Of a stretch of DNA of 37,231 nt, positions 8,435 to 14,980 are shown piece by piece. The notes beneath the pieces were generated by a model, which worked only from the letters and a program-made list of their open reading frames with translations, made no database searches and was not told the origin of the DNA. Where the stretch lies: the NCBI GenBank assembly GCA_029248455.1, contig JAQWJH010000036.1:1-37231 (forward strand). Direction: 5' to 3'. The first letter of the stretch is position 1, and every line of letters begins with the position of its first letter. This stretch comes from Flavobacteriaceae bacterium (lineage in GTDB: Bacteria; Bacteroidota; Bacteroidia; Flavobacteriales; Flavobacteriaceae). The position numbers and the translations under genes were made by a program.

Positions 8435-9559
8435 ATGGCTTTAATAATAAACGAAGAACAGCAAATGCTTAAAGAATCTACTAAGGAATTTTTAGATTTA
8501 AAATCTCCTATCTCTAGTATGAGAAAATTAAGAAATAATAATTTTCAAACTTATAATAAGGAATTGTGGATGGAAATGGTTGAAATGGGTTGGACGGCTT
8601 TAACTATACCTGAAAAATACAATGGATTAAATTTTGGATATGTGGGTTTAGGACAAGTTTTCGAAGAAATGGGGAGAAAATTAAGTATTTCACCAATTAT
8701 TTCTACAGTTTTAATGTCAACGACATTAATTTCTCTTTCAAAAAATGAAATTTTAAAATCCAATTTATTTAAAGAAATCATGAACGGCACTAAACTATCT
8801 ACTGTTGCTCATGATGAGGGAGTGCATCACAATCCAGAAATTTTAAATTCTTTGATTTCTAAAGAAGGAGATTTTTTTGTTTTAAATGGAAAAAAGAATT
8901 TTGTAATTGATGGTAGTATTTCAGATTATCTAATAGTAACTGCAAATAATGAATCTGGGTCAAATGTTTTAATATGTGTTGTCGATTCCAAATCCACTGG
9001 AGTAGAATATAATAATAAAGTTCATATGGATTCTAGAACCTATTCTGATATAACATTTAATAATGTTAAAATTAAAAATGATAATTTTTTATCTTTTGAA
9101 GGAGATGGTAAGTTGATTTTAGAAAAAACTCTAGATATTACTAGAATAGGCTTAGCAGCGGAAATGTTAGGTAATATTCAAGAAGCATTCGAAATTACTG
9201 TAAATTACTTAAAAGAAAGAGAACAATTTGGTGTGAAAATTGGATCTTTTCAAGCGTTACAACATCGTTGTGCTTTAATGTTTGGAGAAATAGAATTATG
9301 TAAGTCTATAGTATTGAAAGCTTTGCAAGCTATAGATTCTAATGATTCTAGTCTTTCAAAATATTCTAGTCTAGCCAAAGCTAAGTTAGGGTCTATTTTA
9401 CAATTGGTCAGTAATGAAGCTGTCCAGATGCACGGAGGAATTGGGGTAACAGATGATGCAGATATCGGATTTTTTCTTAAAAGAGCTAGAGTCGTGCAAT
9501 CAATGTTAGGAGATTCAAATTTTCACTTAGATAAATTAGCTAAAATCAAAAATTATTAA
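8435..9559 (+). CDS. Acyl-CoA dehydrogenase, FAD-binding non-catalytic chain of a probable heteromeric enzyme
   Basis: Acyl-CoA dehydrogenase fold, 374 residues. It keeps the FAD-contacting motifs REQFGVKIG (262-270) and QMHGGIGVTDD (331-341), but where its partner has Glu254 it reads DITRIG, without a base, and the C-terminal YEGT-type Glu is also missing. The EPxAGSD segment of catalytic chains is replaced by AHDEGVHHNP (125-134). It is therefore expected to be inactive alone and to pair with the product of the preceding gene. It is the last gene of the plus-strand cluster; the stop codon forms part of an inverted repeat shared with the convergent aldehyde dehydrogenase gene. Confidence 0.9.
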   Translation: MALIINEEQQMLKESTKEFLDLKSPISSMRKLRNNNFQTYNKELWMEMVEMGWTALTIPEKYNGLNFGYVGLGQVFEEMGRKLSISPIISTVLMSTTLISLSKNEILKSNLFKEIMNGTKLSTVAHDEGVHHNPEILNSLISKEGDFFVLNGKKNFVIDGSISDYLIVTANNESGSNVLICVVDSKSTGVEYNNKVHMDSRTYSDITFNNVKIKNDNFLSFEGDGKLILEKTLDITRIGLAAEMLGNIQEAFEITVNYLKEREQFGVKIGSFQALQHRCALMFGEIELCKSIVLKALQAIDSNDSSLSKYSSLAKAKLGSILQLVSNEAVQMHGGIGVTDDADIGFFLKRARVVQSMLGDSNFHLDKLAKIKNY

Positions 9560-9581
9560 TTAGTTCATTAATTGACTAATT
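9558..9581. terminator. Possible bidirectional terminator between convergent genes
   Basis: Arms aattagt (9558-9564) and actaatt (9575-9581) are exact reverse complements around a 10-nt loop, spanning the two convergent stop codons and followed on the plus strand by a T-rich run. The stem is short and almost all A/T, so its strength is doubtful. Confidence 0.35.
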
Positions 9582-11128
9582 TATTTTAGATTAAAATTAA
9601 TTCCTTGAGCCAGGGGAGTTTCAGATGAATAGTTAATAGTATTTGTTTGCCTTCTCATATAAACTTTCCAAGCGTCAGACCCGCTTTCTCTACCACCGCC
9701 TGTTTCTTTTTCTCCGCCAAAGGCTCCACCAATTTCAGCTCCTGATGTACCTATGTTTACATTGGCAATACCACAATCACTTCCTGTATGTGACAAAAAC
9801 TTTTCTGATTCTTTTAAATTTTCAGTTAAGATGGCCGAGGACAGGCCCTGTTTAACATCATTCATTAATTGTATAGCATTTTCAACTTTACCCTCATACT
9901 TTACAAGATATAAAATTGGAGCAAAAGTTTCTTTTTGAACTATTTGTGCGCTATTTTTTATTTCTGCAATAACTGGCTTTACATAGTTCTCACTTTGGTA
10001 ATTATTTCCTTTTAAATTCCCTCCATTAACAATTATTTTACCACCCTGTTTTACAATTTCTTTAATTGCATTGAGATATTGGTTTACTGCATCTTTGTCA
10101 ATTAATGGTCCCATATGATTAGTTTCATCTAAAGGATTACCAATTTTAATTTGTTTGTAAGCCTTTTTTAGTTCATTTTTCACTTTTTCAATAATAGATT
10201 CATGAATTATTACTCTTCTTGTAGAGGTACAACGTTGCCCACAGGTACCAATTGCTCCAAAAACTATATTACTTATAGCATGTTTTATATCTGCGTTTTC
10301 TGTTATAATAACTGCATTATTTCCTCCCAATTCTAATAATGTTTTTCCTAATCTAAATCCTACTCTTTTAGCAACATCTTTTCCCATTTTAGTAGATCCA
10401 GTTGCAGATAAAAGATTTATTCTTGGATCATCAGACATTAACTTTCCAATATCTTTTCCCCCATTTATTAAGCATGAAACTCCATTTGAAATTTTATTTT
10501 CTTTCAAGACCTCTAAAATTAAATTTTGGCAAGCTATGCTACATAAAGGAGTTTTCTCAGAGGGCTTCCAAACACAAACATTTCCACATATCCATGCTAA
10601 GGAAACATTCCAGCTCCACACAGCTACAGGAAAATTAAAAGCAGATATAATTCCAACTACACCTAAAGGGTGATATTGTTCATACATTCTGTGATTGGGT
10701 CTTTCAGAGTGCATTGTAAAACCATATAGTTGCCTGGATAATCCAACTGCAAAATCACATATATCAATCATTTCTTGTACTTCTCCCAATCCTTCTTGTA
10801 AAGATTTTCCCATTTCCCAAGAAACCAGTTCACCTAATTTTGTTTTATTAGTCCTAATCTTATTTCCTAATAGACGAACTAAATTTCCTCGTTGAGGTGC
10901 TGGAATATTTCTGAATTCTAAAAAAGCATTCTGAGCTTCATTGATTATTTTTTCATAGTCCTTTTTACTAGCAAATTGAATAGTCCCTATAAGCGAATTA
11001 TCTACTGGACTGTAAGATTTTATAATTTGTCCGGATCCAAACCATTTTTCACCAAAAGAACACCCTTTTTGATTATTTGAAATACCCAATTTTTCTAAAA
11101 TATAATTTACTTTTTTATTTTTTTTCAT
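9581..11128 (-). CDS. amaB: ALDH7-type aldehyde dehydrogenase (L-aminoadipate-semialdehyde / piperideine-6-carboxylate dehydrogenase)
   Basis: An NAD-dependent aldehyde dehydrogenase of 515 residues in the ALDH7 (antiquitin) family, which oxidises 2-aminoadipate 6-semialdehyde to 2-aminoadipate. Catalytic Glu266 is in LLELGGN and the nucleophile Cys300 is in CGQRCTSTRR, where Arg299 matches the conserved substrate-binding Arg before the Cys in human ALDH7A1. The C-terminal half carries the family signature NVNIGTSGAEIGGAFGGEKE and then TGGGRESGSDAWKVYMRRQ. The start codon overlaps the stop of the DUF1338 gene (ATGA), so both are translated from one message. With the upstream lysine 6-dehydrogenase-like gene, the lysine-degradation role is well supported. 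The symbol is by family and context. Confidence 0.92.
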   Translation of the reverse strand: MKKNKKVNYILEKLGISNNQKGCSFGEKWFGSGQIIKSYSPVDNSLIGTIQFASKKDYEKIINEAQNAFLEFRNIPAPQRGNLVRLLGNKIRTNKTKLGELVSWEMGKSLQEGLGEVQEMIDICDFAVGLSRQLYGFTMHSERPNHRMYEQYHPLGVVGIISAFNFPVAVWSWNVSLAWICGNVCVWKPSEKTPLCSIACQNLILEVLKENKISNGVSCLINGGKDIGKLMSDDPRINLLSATGSTKMGKDVAKRVGFRLGKTLLELGGNNAVIITENADIKHAISNIVFGAIGTCGQRCTSTRRVIIHESIIEKVKNELKKAYKQIKIGNPLDETNHMGPLIDKDAVNQYLNAIKEIVKQGGKIIVNGGNLKGNNYQSENYVKPVIAEIKNSAQIVQKETFAPILYLVKYEGKVENAIQLMNDVKQGLSSAILTENLKESEKFLSHTGSDCGIANVNIGTSGAEIGGAFGGEKETGGGRESGSDAWKVYMRRQTNTINYSSETPLAQGINFNLK

Positions 11129-12033
11129 TTTCTATTAGTTTGTTTTGTGTATGTGCTTTCAAAAATTTTATCTGCATTTGATGCTTCAAACCCATCTCTA
11201 CGATGTTTTGATTCAATTTTTTCAATCGGTATATTTTTATATTCTGGAAGTATTTTTCTTTCTGCAAACTCTACATAACTTCCAGAAATTAATGAATTTA
11301 TATTGTCAGAAAATTTAGCTTTAACTTTATTAGCAACTGTACTGCTTTGAAGTAATAAACCATCCTTACTTTTTTTGATAAAACCACCAGAGTCATTTAG
11401 TTTGATGTCTATATTCTCTAAAAATCTATTAAACTTTTTTAAAGTATTATAATTTTTATTTAAATCATGAACACTTATTGTATAGTGATTTAGATAATAC
11501 CTATTGTATATTACCCAGGACGCATATTCACTTTCTTTTAATAAGTTATTATAGTCTTCAAATAATGGAATGCTCCACAAAGGCTTTTTTAAAAATTTAA
11601 TTACATTATTAACATTATCAAGATCTAACTCATCAACGGGATCTTTCTTCACCTGATCAGTATATTTATATATTATGTTTTTTGACTTTTTTGAAAGCTC
11701 ATCTACTTTCAATTCACTAATAAATATCCTTGGCATATTTTTTTCGTTGTGAGAATACCAATAAGCATTAAGTTTTTTTAATTTAAAATTTAAAAAATCT
11801 CTTTTTTTATAACCATGGTGTATGAAGATTTTTTCAAATGAATTAATACCTAAGTTTTTTACACCCATTGTTCTAAAAGCTATATGATCATTTACTATAT
11901 CATTTTGATTTGAAATAATTTGTCTTTGAATTAATTCATTGGTAATTTTATTTACATAGGGAACTCTTTTTGAATAGCTTTTAAATAATGATTCAAGTAT
12001 AATGTGAATGGGTTTTTTTTCTTTAAAATTCAT
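11125..12033 (-). CDS. DUF1338 protein, probable 2-oxoadipate dioxygenase/decarboxylase (HglS-like)
   Basis: A protein of 302 residues with the DUF1338 (YdcJ/HglS) signature. HglS of Pseudomonas putida converts 2-oxoadipate and O2 to D-2-hydroxyglutarate and CO2 using a metal held by two His and one Glu. Candidate equivalents here are H50 with R54 in NDHIAFRTMG, H183 in LNHYTISVH, and E255 in SYVEFAERK. The C-terminal RRDGFEASNADKIFEST (278-294) is a further family hallmark. It is shorter than P. putida HglS, as is usual for the Bacteroidota/plant-type versions. It lies between genes for the preceding steps of lysine breakdown and overlaps the aldehyde dehydrogenase gene by 4 nt, which strongly supports the assignment. 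The aminotransferase making 2-oxoadipate is not in the window. Confidence 0.85.
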   Translation of the reverse strand: MNFKEKKPIHIILESLFKSYSKRVPYVNKITNELIQRQIISNQNDIVNDHIAFRTMGVKNLGINSFEKIFIHHGYKKRDFLNFKLKKLNAYWYSHNEKNMPRIFISELKVDELSKKSKNIIYKYTDQVKKDPVDELDLDNVNNVIKFLKKPLWSIPLFEDYNNLLKESEYASWVIYNRYYLNHYTISVHDLNKNYNTLKKFNRFLENIDIKLNDSGGFIKKSKDGLLLQSSTVANKVKAKFSDNINSLISGSYVEFAERKILPEYKNIPIEKIESKHRRDGFEASNADKIFESTYTKQTNRK

Positions 12034-12042
12034 TACATAAAT

Positions 12043-13104
12043 TTAATTTAAAAATAGTTTACCTGAGTTGGTTTTTAAAAATTCAACGTAAGGAATTTCT
12101 TCCTGTTTTATAAATCCCTTGTTTGGAAGTTTTCCATTTGCAACCATTTCAATAACAGCAGCTACGGATGCAGCTGTAGTCCATGAAATTGCTCTCCATT
12201 TTTTTCCTTGAATTTCAATCGGATAATATGATTTAAAAAACTCACTTCTTGAAATTTTATTTTTTTTCCATCCTTCAACAACTGCATAAACATAAACTAC
12301 ATCATCATCAACAGGCGGTTTAGCGTTACTTAATATTTCTTCAAGTTTGTTTTTATCATTTTTAAGTATGAGTTCATACATTAGAAATCTCATCAATTTT
12401 CCATGTCCTGGGTATCTTATTGTTTTATAATTTAAGGTGTCAAGTTTTCCTTCATATGTATCACACATTGTCCCAAGACCACCAGATGTGGTAAATGCTT
12501 CAAATTCTTGTCCCTCTATGTTTATATATTCAAAACCATCAAGCGATGGTACTGTTTTTTTTATTCCATTTTGTATAACCTCTGCATCATTTAGATACTC
12601 ATTAATAACACCATGAGGAGACCATGTAAAAGAATAAGCAAGTTGTCCATTAGGATATCTGGGTAATGCCCCAACCCTAAGTTCAATATCCCTTAATCTA
12701 TCAAATTTCATTGCTATATTATTTCCAATGATTCCAATTAAACCCGGAGCTAATCCGCATTGAGGTGCCATTATCCTATTTCCTGTTAAACTTAATTTTT
12801 TTATATATTTTGTTGTTTGAACATCTTCGGTCAAATCAAAATAATGTAGGTTTAGTTTATGAGCTAATTTTGCTATTTTTTTATTTAAAAAAAATGGTAA
12901 TGCAGAAACTACAGCATCATGTTTTTTAAAAATTGATTTCATTTTTTTTAAATTTCCAACATCCTCTGGAATCACTTTAAATGGTAGTTTGTAATTATAA
13001 TGTGGTTTTTTTTGATCTACCCCAATTACATTGAATTTTTTTGAAAGTAAGGTGCCAACTAATGAACCAACTTTTCCCATACCAAGAACTAAAATATCTT
13101 TCAT
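12043..13104 (-). CDS. Lysine 6-dehydrogenase-like / saccharopine dehydrogenase family protein
   Basis: An NAD(P)-dependent enzyme of 353 residues with an N-terminal Rossmann motif GMGKVG (8-13). Segments such as APQCGLAPGLIGIIGN, VGALPRYP, a TSGGLGTMCDT stretch and LNYKTIRYPGHG match the lysine 6-dehydrogenase (LysDH) of Geobacillus closely in order and wording as I recall it. LysDH deaminates the epsilon-amino group of L-lysine to give aminoadipate semialdehyde, the substrate of the ALDH7 enzyme two genes downstream. A saccharopine dehydrogenase would give the same product but is normally longer (about 440) and needs a saccharopine-forming partner, absent here. It is the first gene of the minus-strand cassette, 9 nt before DUF1338, with a palindrome just upstream. 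Confidence 0.85.
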   Translation of the reverse strand: MKDILVLGMGKVGSLVGTLLSKKFNVIGVDQKKPHYNYKLPFKVIPEDVGNLKKMKSIFKKHDAVVSALPFFLNKKIAKLAHKLNLHYFDLTEDVQTTKYIKKLSLTGNRIMAPQCGLAPGLIGIIGNNIAMKFDRLRDIELRVGALPRYPNGQLAYSFTWSPHGVINEYLNDAEVIQNGIKKTVPSLDGFEYINIEGQEFEAFTTSGGLGTMCDTYEGKLDTLNYKTIRYPGHGKLMRFLMYELILKNDKNKLEEILSNAKPPVDDDVVYVYAVVEGWKKNKISRSEFFKSYYPIEIQGKKWRAISWTTAASVAAVIEMVANGKLPNKGFIKQEEIPYVEFLKTNSGKLFLN

Positions 13105-13124
13105 TTATAACAATTTTAACTTTT

Positions 13125-13144
13125 ATTGTTATAAATATAACAAT
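13125..13144. promoter_or_regulatory. 20-bp palindrome, candidate operator of the lysine cassette
   Basis: attgttata (13125-13133) and tataacaat (13136-13144) are exact reverse complements separated by two bases. The palindrome covers 21-40 nt upstream of the lysine-dehydrogenase ATG. A third copy of the half-site, ataacaatt, is at 13107-13115 directly before the start codon. On the minus strand the centre reads TATATTTA, close to a -7 box, so a bound protein would cover a promoter. The regulator is unknown. Confidence 0.5.
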
Positions 13145-13266
13145 TATAAAAAAATTTATACGATAAATTTTAGATATAATTATTTTAAATAAAACTGTGA
13201 TTAATTGGTAGTAGCGAAAAATTTATTCTTTAATATTAAACCAATTAAAATTTTTGAAGAGTTGAG

Positions 13267-13650
13267 TTATATTTTCTCTAATTTGATCCATTTGTTTTCT
13301 GAATCTAATTTAAAAGCACCAACAAATATTTTATCCCACATATCAGGTTCAATAAGTGATAAAAATAAGGTTTCATCTTCTTTTTGATACAAAAAATATA
13401 CTTTACCTTTTTCAGGTTCAAATTTAAAGTCCGAAGCATAAACTAATTTATTCCATTCGTAATTTTCAATTAATTTTTGATAATCTTCTTTAATCTCATT
13501 AAATTTTGCTTCAAAATATTGATTTGTTTTTATAATTTTTTCACTTCTCCATACACCAACATCATTGGGCTTTATAGCAGGAGCTCCCACGTTTGTTCCG
13601 TAAGGGAGAATATTGGGATTATCAGCTACGTTATCAGGCTTTTTTTTCAT
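13267..13650 (-). CDS. DUF2452 domain protein
   Basis: A cytoplasmic protein of 127 residues without signal peptide or membrane segment. It begins MKKKPDNVADNPNILPYGTN and then VGAPAIKPNDV, the pattern of the DUF2452 family of Bacteroidota, and continues with the family's LVYASDFKFEPEKGKVYFLY core. Length is typical. It stands alone between the lysine cassette and a convergently unrelated envelope gene. A TATATTTG box on the same strand at 13676-13683 fits a -7 element 26 nt before the start. No function is established for the family to my knowledge; the aromatic-rich core suggests a compact beta-rich fold. Confidence 0.82.
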   Translation of the reverse strand: MKKKPDNVADNPNILPYGTNVGAPAIKPNDVGVWRSEKIIKTNQYFEAKFNEIKEDYQKLIENYEWNKLVYASDFKFEPEKGKVYFLYQKEDETLFLSLIEPDMWDKIFVGAFKLDSENKWIKLEKI

Positions 13651-13675
13651 TAAATTTTTATTCTTTATTTTATTG

Positions 13676-13683
13676 CAAATATA
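13676..13683 (-). promoter_or_regulatory. Candidate -7 box (TATATTTG) for the DUF2452 gene
   Basis: Exact match to TAnnTTTG on the minus strand, 26 nt upstream of the ATG at 13650. No TTG -33 element at standard spacing was seen. Confidence 0.4.
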
Positions 13684-13747
13684 AAGTGATTAATTAAAGA
13701 AAAAAATAACTTAATTCTTTATTAATTTATTTTTAAATTTAGATATT

Positions 13748-14200
13748 ATGAAATACTCTTTTATTTTATTTTTTTTAATTTCTTTTTTTTCTAATTCTCA
13801 AGACTCATCATTTACTGAACATTATGGACAAAAAATTGATTTTCAAGGAATTGATAATTACTATTCTGTAAAAAATGATTTATTAAAAGTTAATAAAAAG
13901 CATGTGAAAATTAAAGGTAAGATTTTATCATCATGTCCTATGAAAGGTTGTTGGATGAAAGTTAATGTTGATAACGATACATTACTTGTAAGGTTTAAAG
14001 ATTATGGATTTTTTGTACCCAAATCAGGATTAGAGGGAAAATCTACGATTCTTAGAGGTGTAATTTCTATAGACACTTTAAGTGTTGCTCAATTAAAACA
14101 TTATGCAGAGGATGCAGGTAAAACCATTAAGGAAATTAATTTAATTAAAAACCCTCAACTAACATTATCAGTCTTAGCTGATGGAGTTTTAATTGAGTAA
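13748..14200 (+). CDS. Secreted DUF4920 protein
   Basis: A 150-residue protein with an N-terminal signal peptide (MKYSFILFFLISFFSNSQ, cleavage near residue 18). The mature part carries KIKGKILSSCPMKGCWMKV, an OB-fold-like strand with a CPMKGCWM cysteine/methionine cluster, and RFKDYGFFVPKS followed by AQLKHYAEDAGKT; all are hallmarks of DUF4920. The Cys-Pro-Met-Lys-Gly-Cys segment suggests metal or redox binding in the periplasm, but this is inference. It is followed 20 nt downstream by another small secreted protein gene, so they may share a transcript. Confidence 0.82.
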   Translation: MKYSFILFFLISFFSNSQDSSFTEHYGQKIDFQGIDNYYSVKNDLLKVNKKHVKIKGKILSSCPMKGCWMKVNVDNDTLLVRFKDYGFFVPKSGLEGKSTILRGVISIDTLSVAQLKHYAEDAGKTIKEINLIKNPQLTLSVLADGVLIE

Positions 14201-14220
14201 CAAATGTTTATTTTGATCAC

Positions 14221-14604
14221 ATGAAAAATTATTTTTTTTTTATGCTAATTCCTTTTTTCTTTTTTGGCCAATCTAAGAATCAAGAATTAGAATTAACTGC
14301 TTTAAGAAAAAGTAATAATTTTTCAAAACCTTATAGAATTTTAAAGACAACAATTTCTGATCAATCTGTGTTTCAAGAAATTTATAATGACACTGATTTT
14401 ACACTAGATTATGTTATTAGGTATCATTTTTATACATCAATTGATTTAAATGCAAAAAAAAATCAATTAATTAGTATGGATGGTACTACATTTGATCTTT
14501 CCTCAGAAAATGCTAAAGATTTGACAGATGAAGTTATCTCTCTAGTTAGTAGGATGTATTATGGTAAAAATGAATTTAAAGAATTTAAAGGATTAAATAA
14601 ATGA
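14221..14604 (+). CDS. Small secreted protein, unrecognised
   Basis: A protein of 127 residues that I do not recognise. The N-terminus (MKNYFFFMLIPFFFFGQS) is a typical Bacteroidota signal peptide ending at Gln17/Ser18. The rest is soluble, with strands around YRILKTTISDQSVFQEIYND and YVIRYHFYTSID, and a charged Lys-rich tail. Its stop overlaps the start of a 33-codon membrane ORF (ATGA at 14601-14604), so translation is coupled. The set of DUF4920 protein, this protein and two small membrane proteins is probably one envelope operon. Confidence 0.7.
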   Translation: MKNYFFFMLIPFFFFGQSKNQELELTALRKSNNFSKPYRILKTTISDQSVFQEIYNDTDFTLDYVIRYHFYTSIDLNAKKNQLISMDGTTFDLSSENAKDLTDEVISLVSRMYYGKNEFKEFKGLNK

Positions 14605-14702
14605 ATAAAGATTATATAAAACAGTACATAGCTGTTTTTCTAATTGTCATTATGGGAATTTTAATTGGAATATTACTATACCCGTACATTGAAAAAATAT
14701 AG
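14601..14702 (+). CDS. 33-residue single-pass membrane microprotein
   Basis: ATG at 14601 overlaps the TGA of the preceding gene. The product begins MNKDYIKQYIAVFLIVIMGI and ends YPYIEKI: a charged N-terminus, one hydrophobic helix of about 20 residues (about 9-27) and a short polar tail. The ATGA coupling and conserved amphipathic layout argue for a real gene; AT-rich sequence can produce hydrophobic ORFs by chance, hence moderate confidence. Confidence 0.55.
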   Translation: MNKDYIKQYIAVFLIVIMGILIGILLYPYIEKI

Positions 14703-14710
14703 ACTAATAT

Positions 14711-14971
14711 ATGTCTTTAAAAACGGCCTTATTAATCATTTTACTCATTTGGGGACTGCCTAGTACTTATTTTAGGAGTAAGTTTAGAAAAATTGTTTAT
14801 AATACCAATGATTGGAAAATTAATATAAAACCCATATTCTTGAAAGAGATAAGGGGACTATTATTTAATATTTTTCCTAACGATAAAAAATATATTAAGT
14901 CTAGAAATGATTACAGAATATATCTTTTCATATACCTAATTTTATTTATTCTTTATTCAAATATTAATTAA
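14711..14971 (+). CDS. Small integral membrane protein, unrecognised
   Basis: A protein of 86 residues with hydrophobic segments at about 4-18 and 68-83 flanking a basic middle part (FRSKFRKIVYNTNDWKINIK). I do not recognise the family. It follows the 33-codon gene by 8 nt and precedes the oxidoreductase gene by 9 nt, so it is probably in the same transcript. Both ends hydrophobic with a soluble basic loop suggests a two-pass inner-membrane hairpin. Confidence 0.6.
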   Translation: MSLKTALLIILLIWGLPSTYFRSKFRKIVYNTNDWKINIKPIFLKEIRGLLFNIFPNDKKYIKSRNDYRIYLFIYLILFILYSNIN

Positions 14972-14980
14972 AAAATTAAA

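Noticed and set aside
9643-10895. Several plus-strand open frames of 60-78 codons
   Set aside because: They are shadows inside the minus-strand aldehyde dehydrogenase gene, with no start context and no recognisable protein features.
12043-13104. Naming this gene saccharopine dehydrogenase (LYS9)
   Set aside because: The length (353) and the sequence segments fit lysine 6-dehydrogenase better, and there is no lysine-ketoglutarate reductase nearby; the family relation is noted in the feature.
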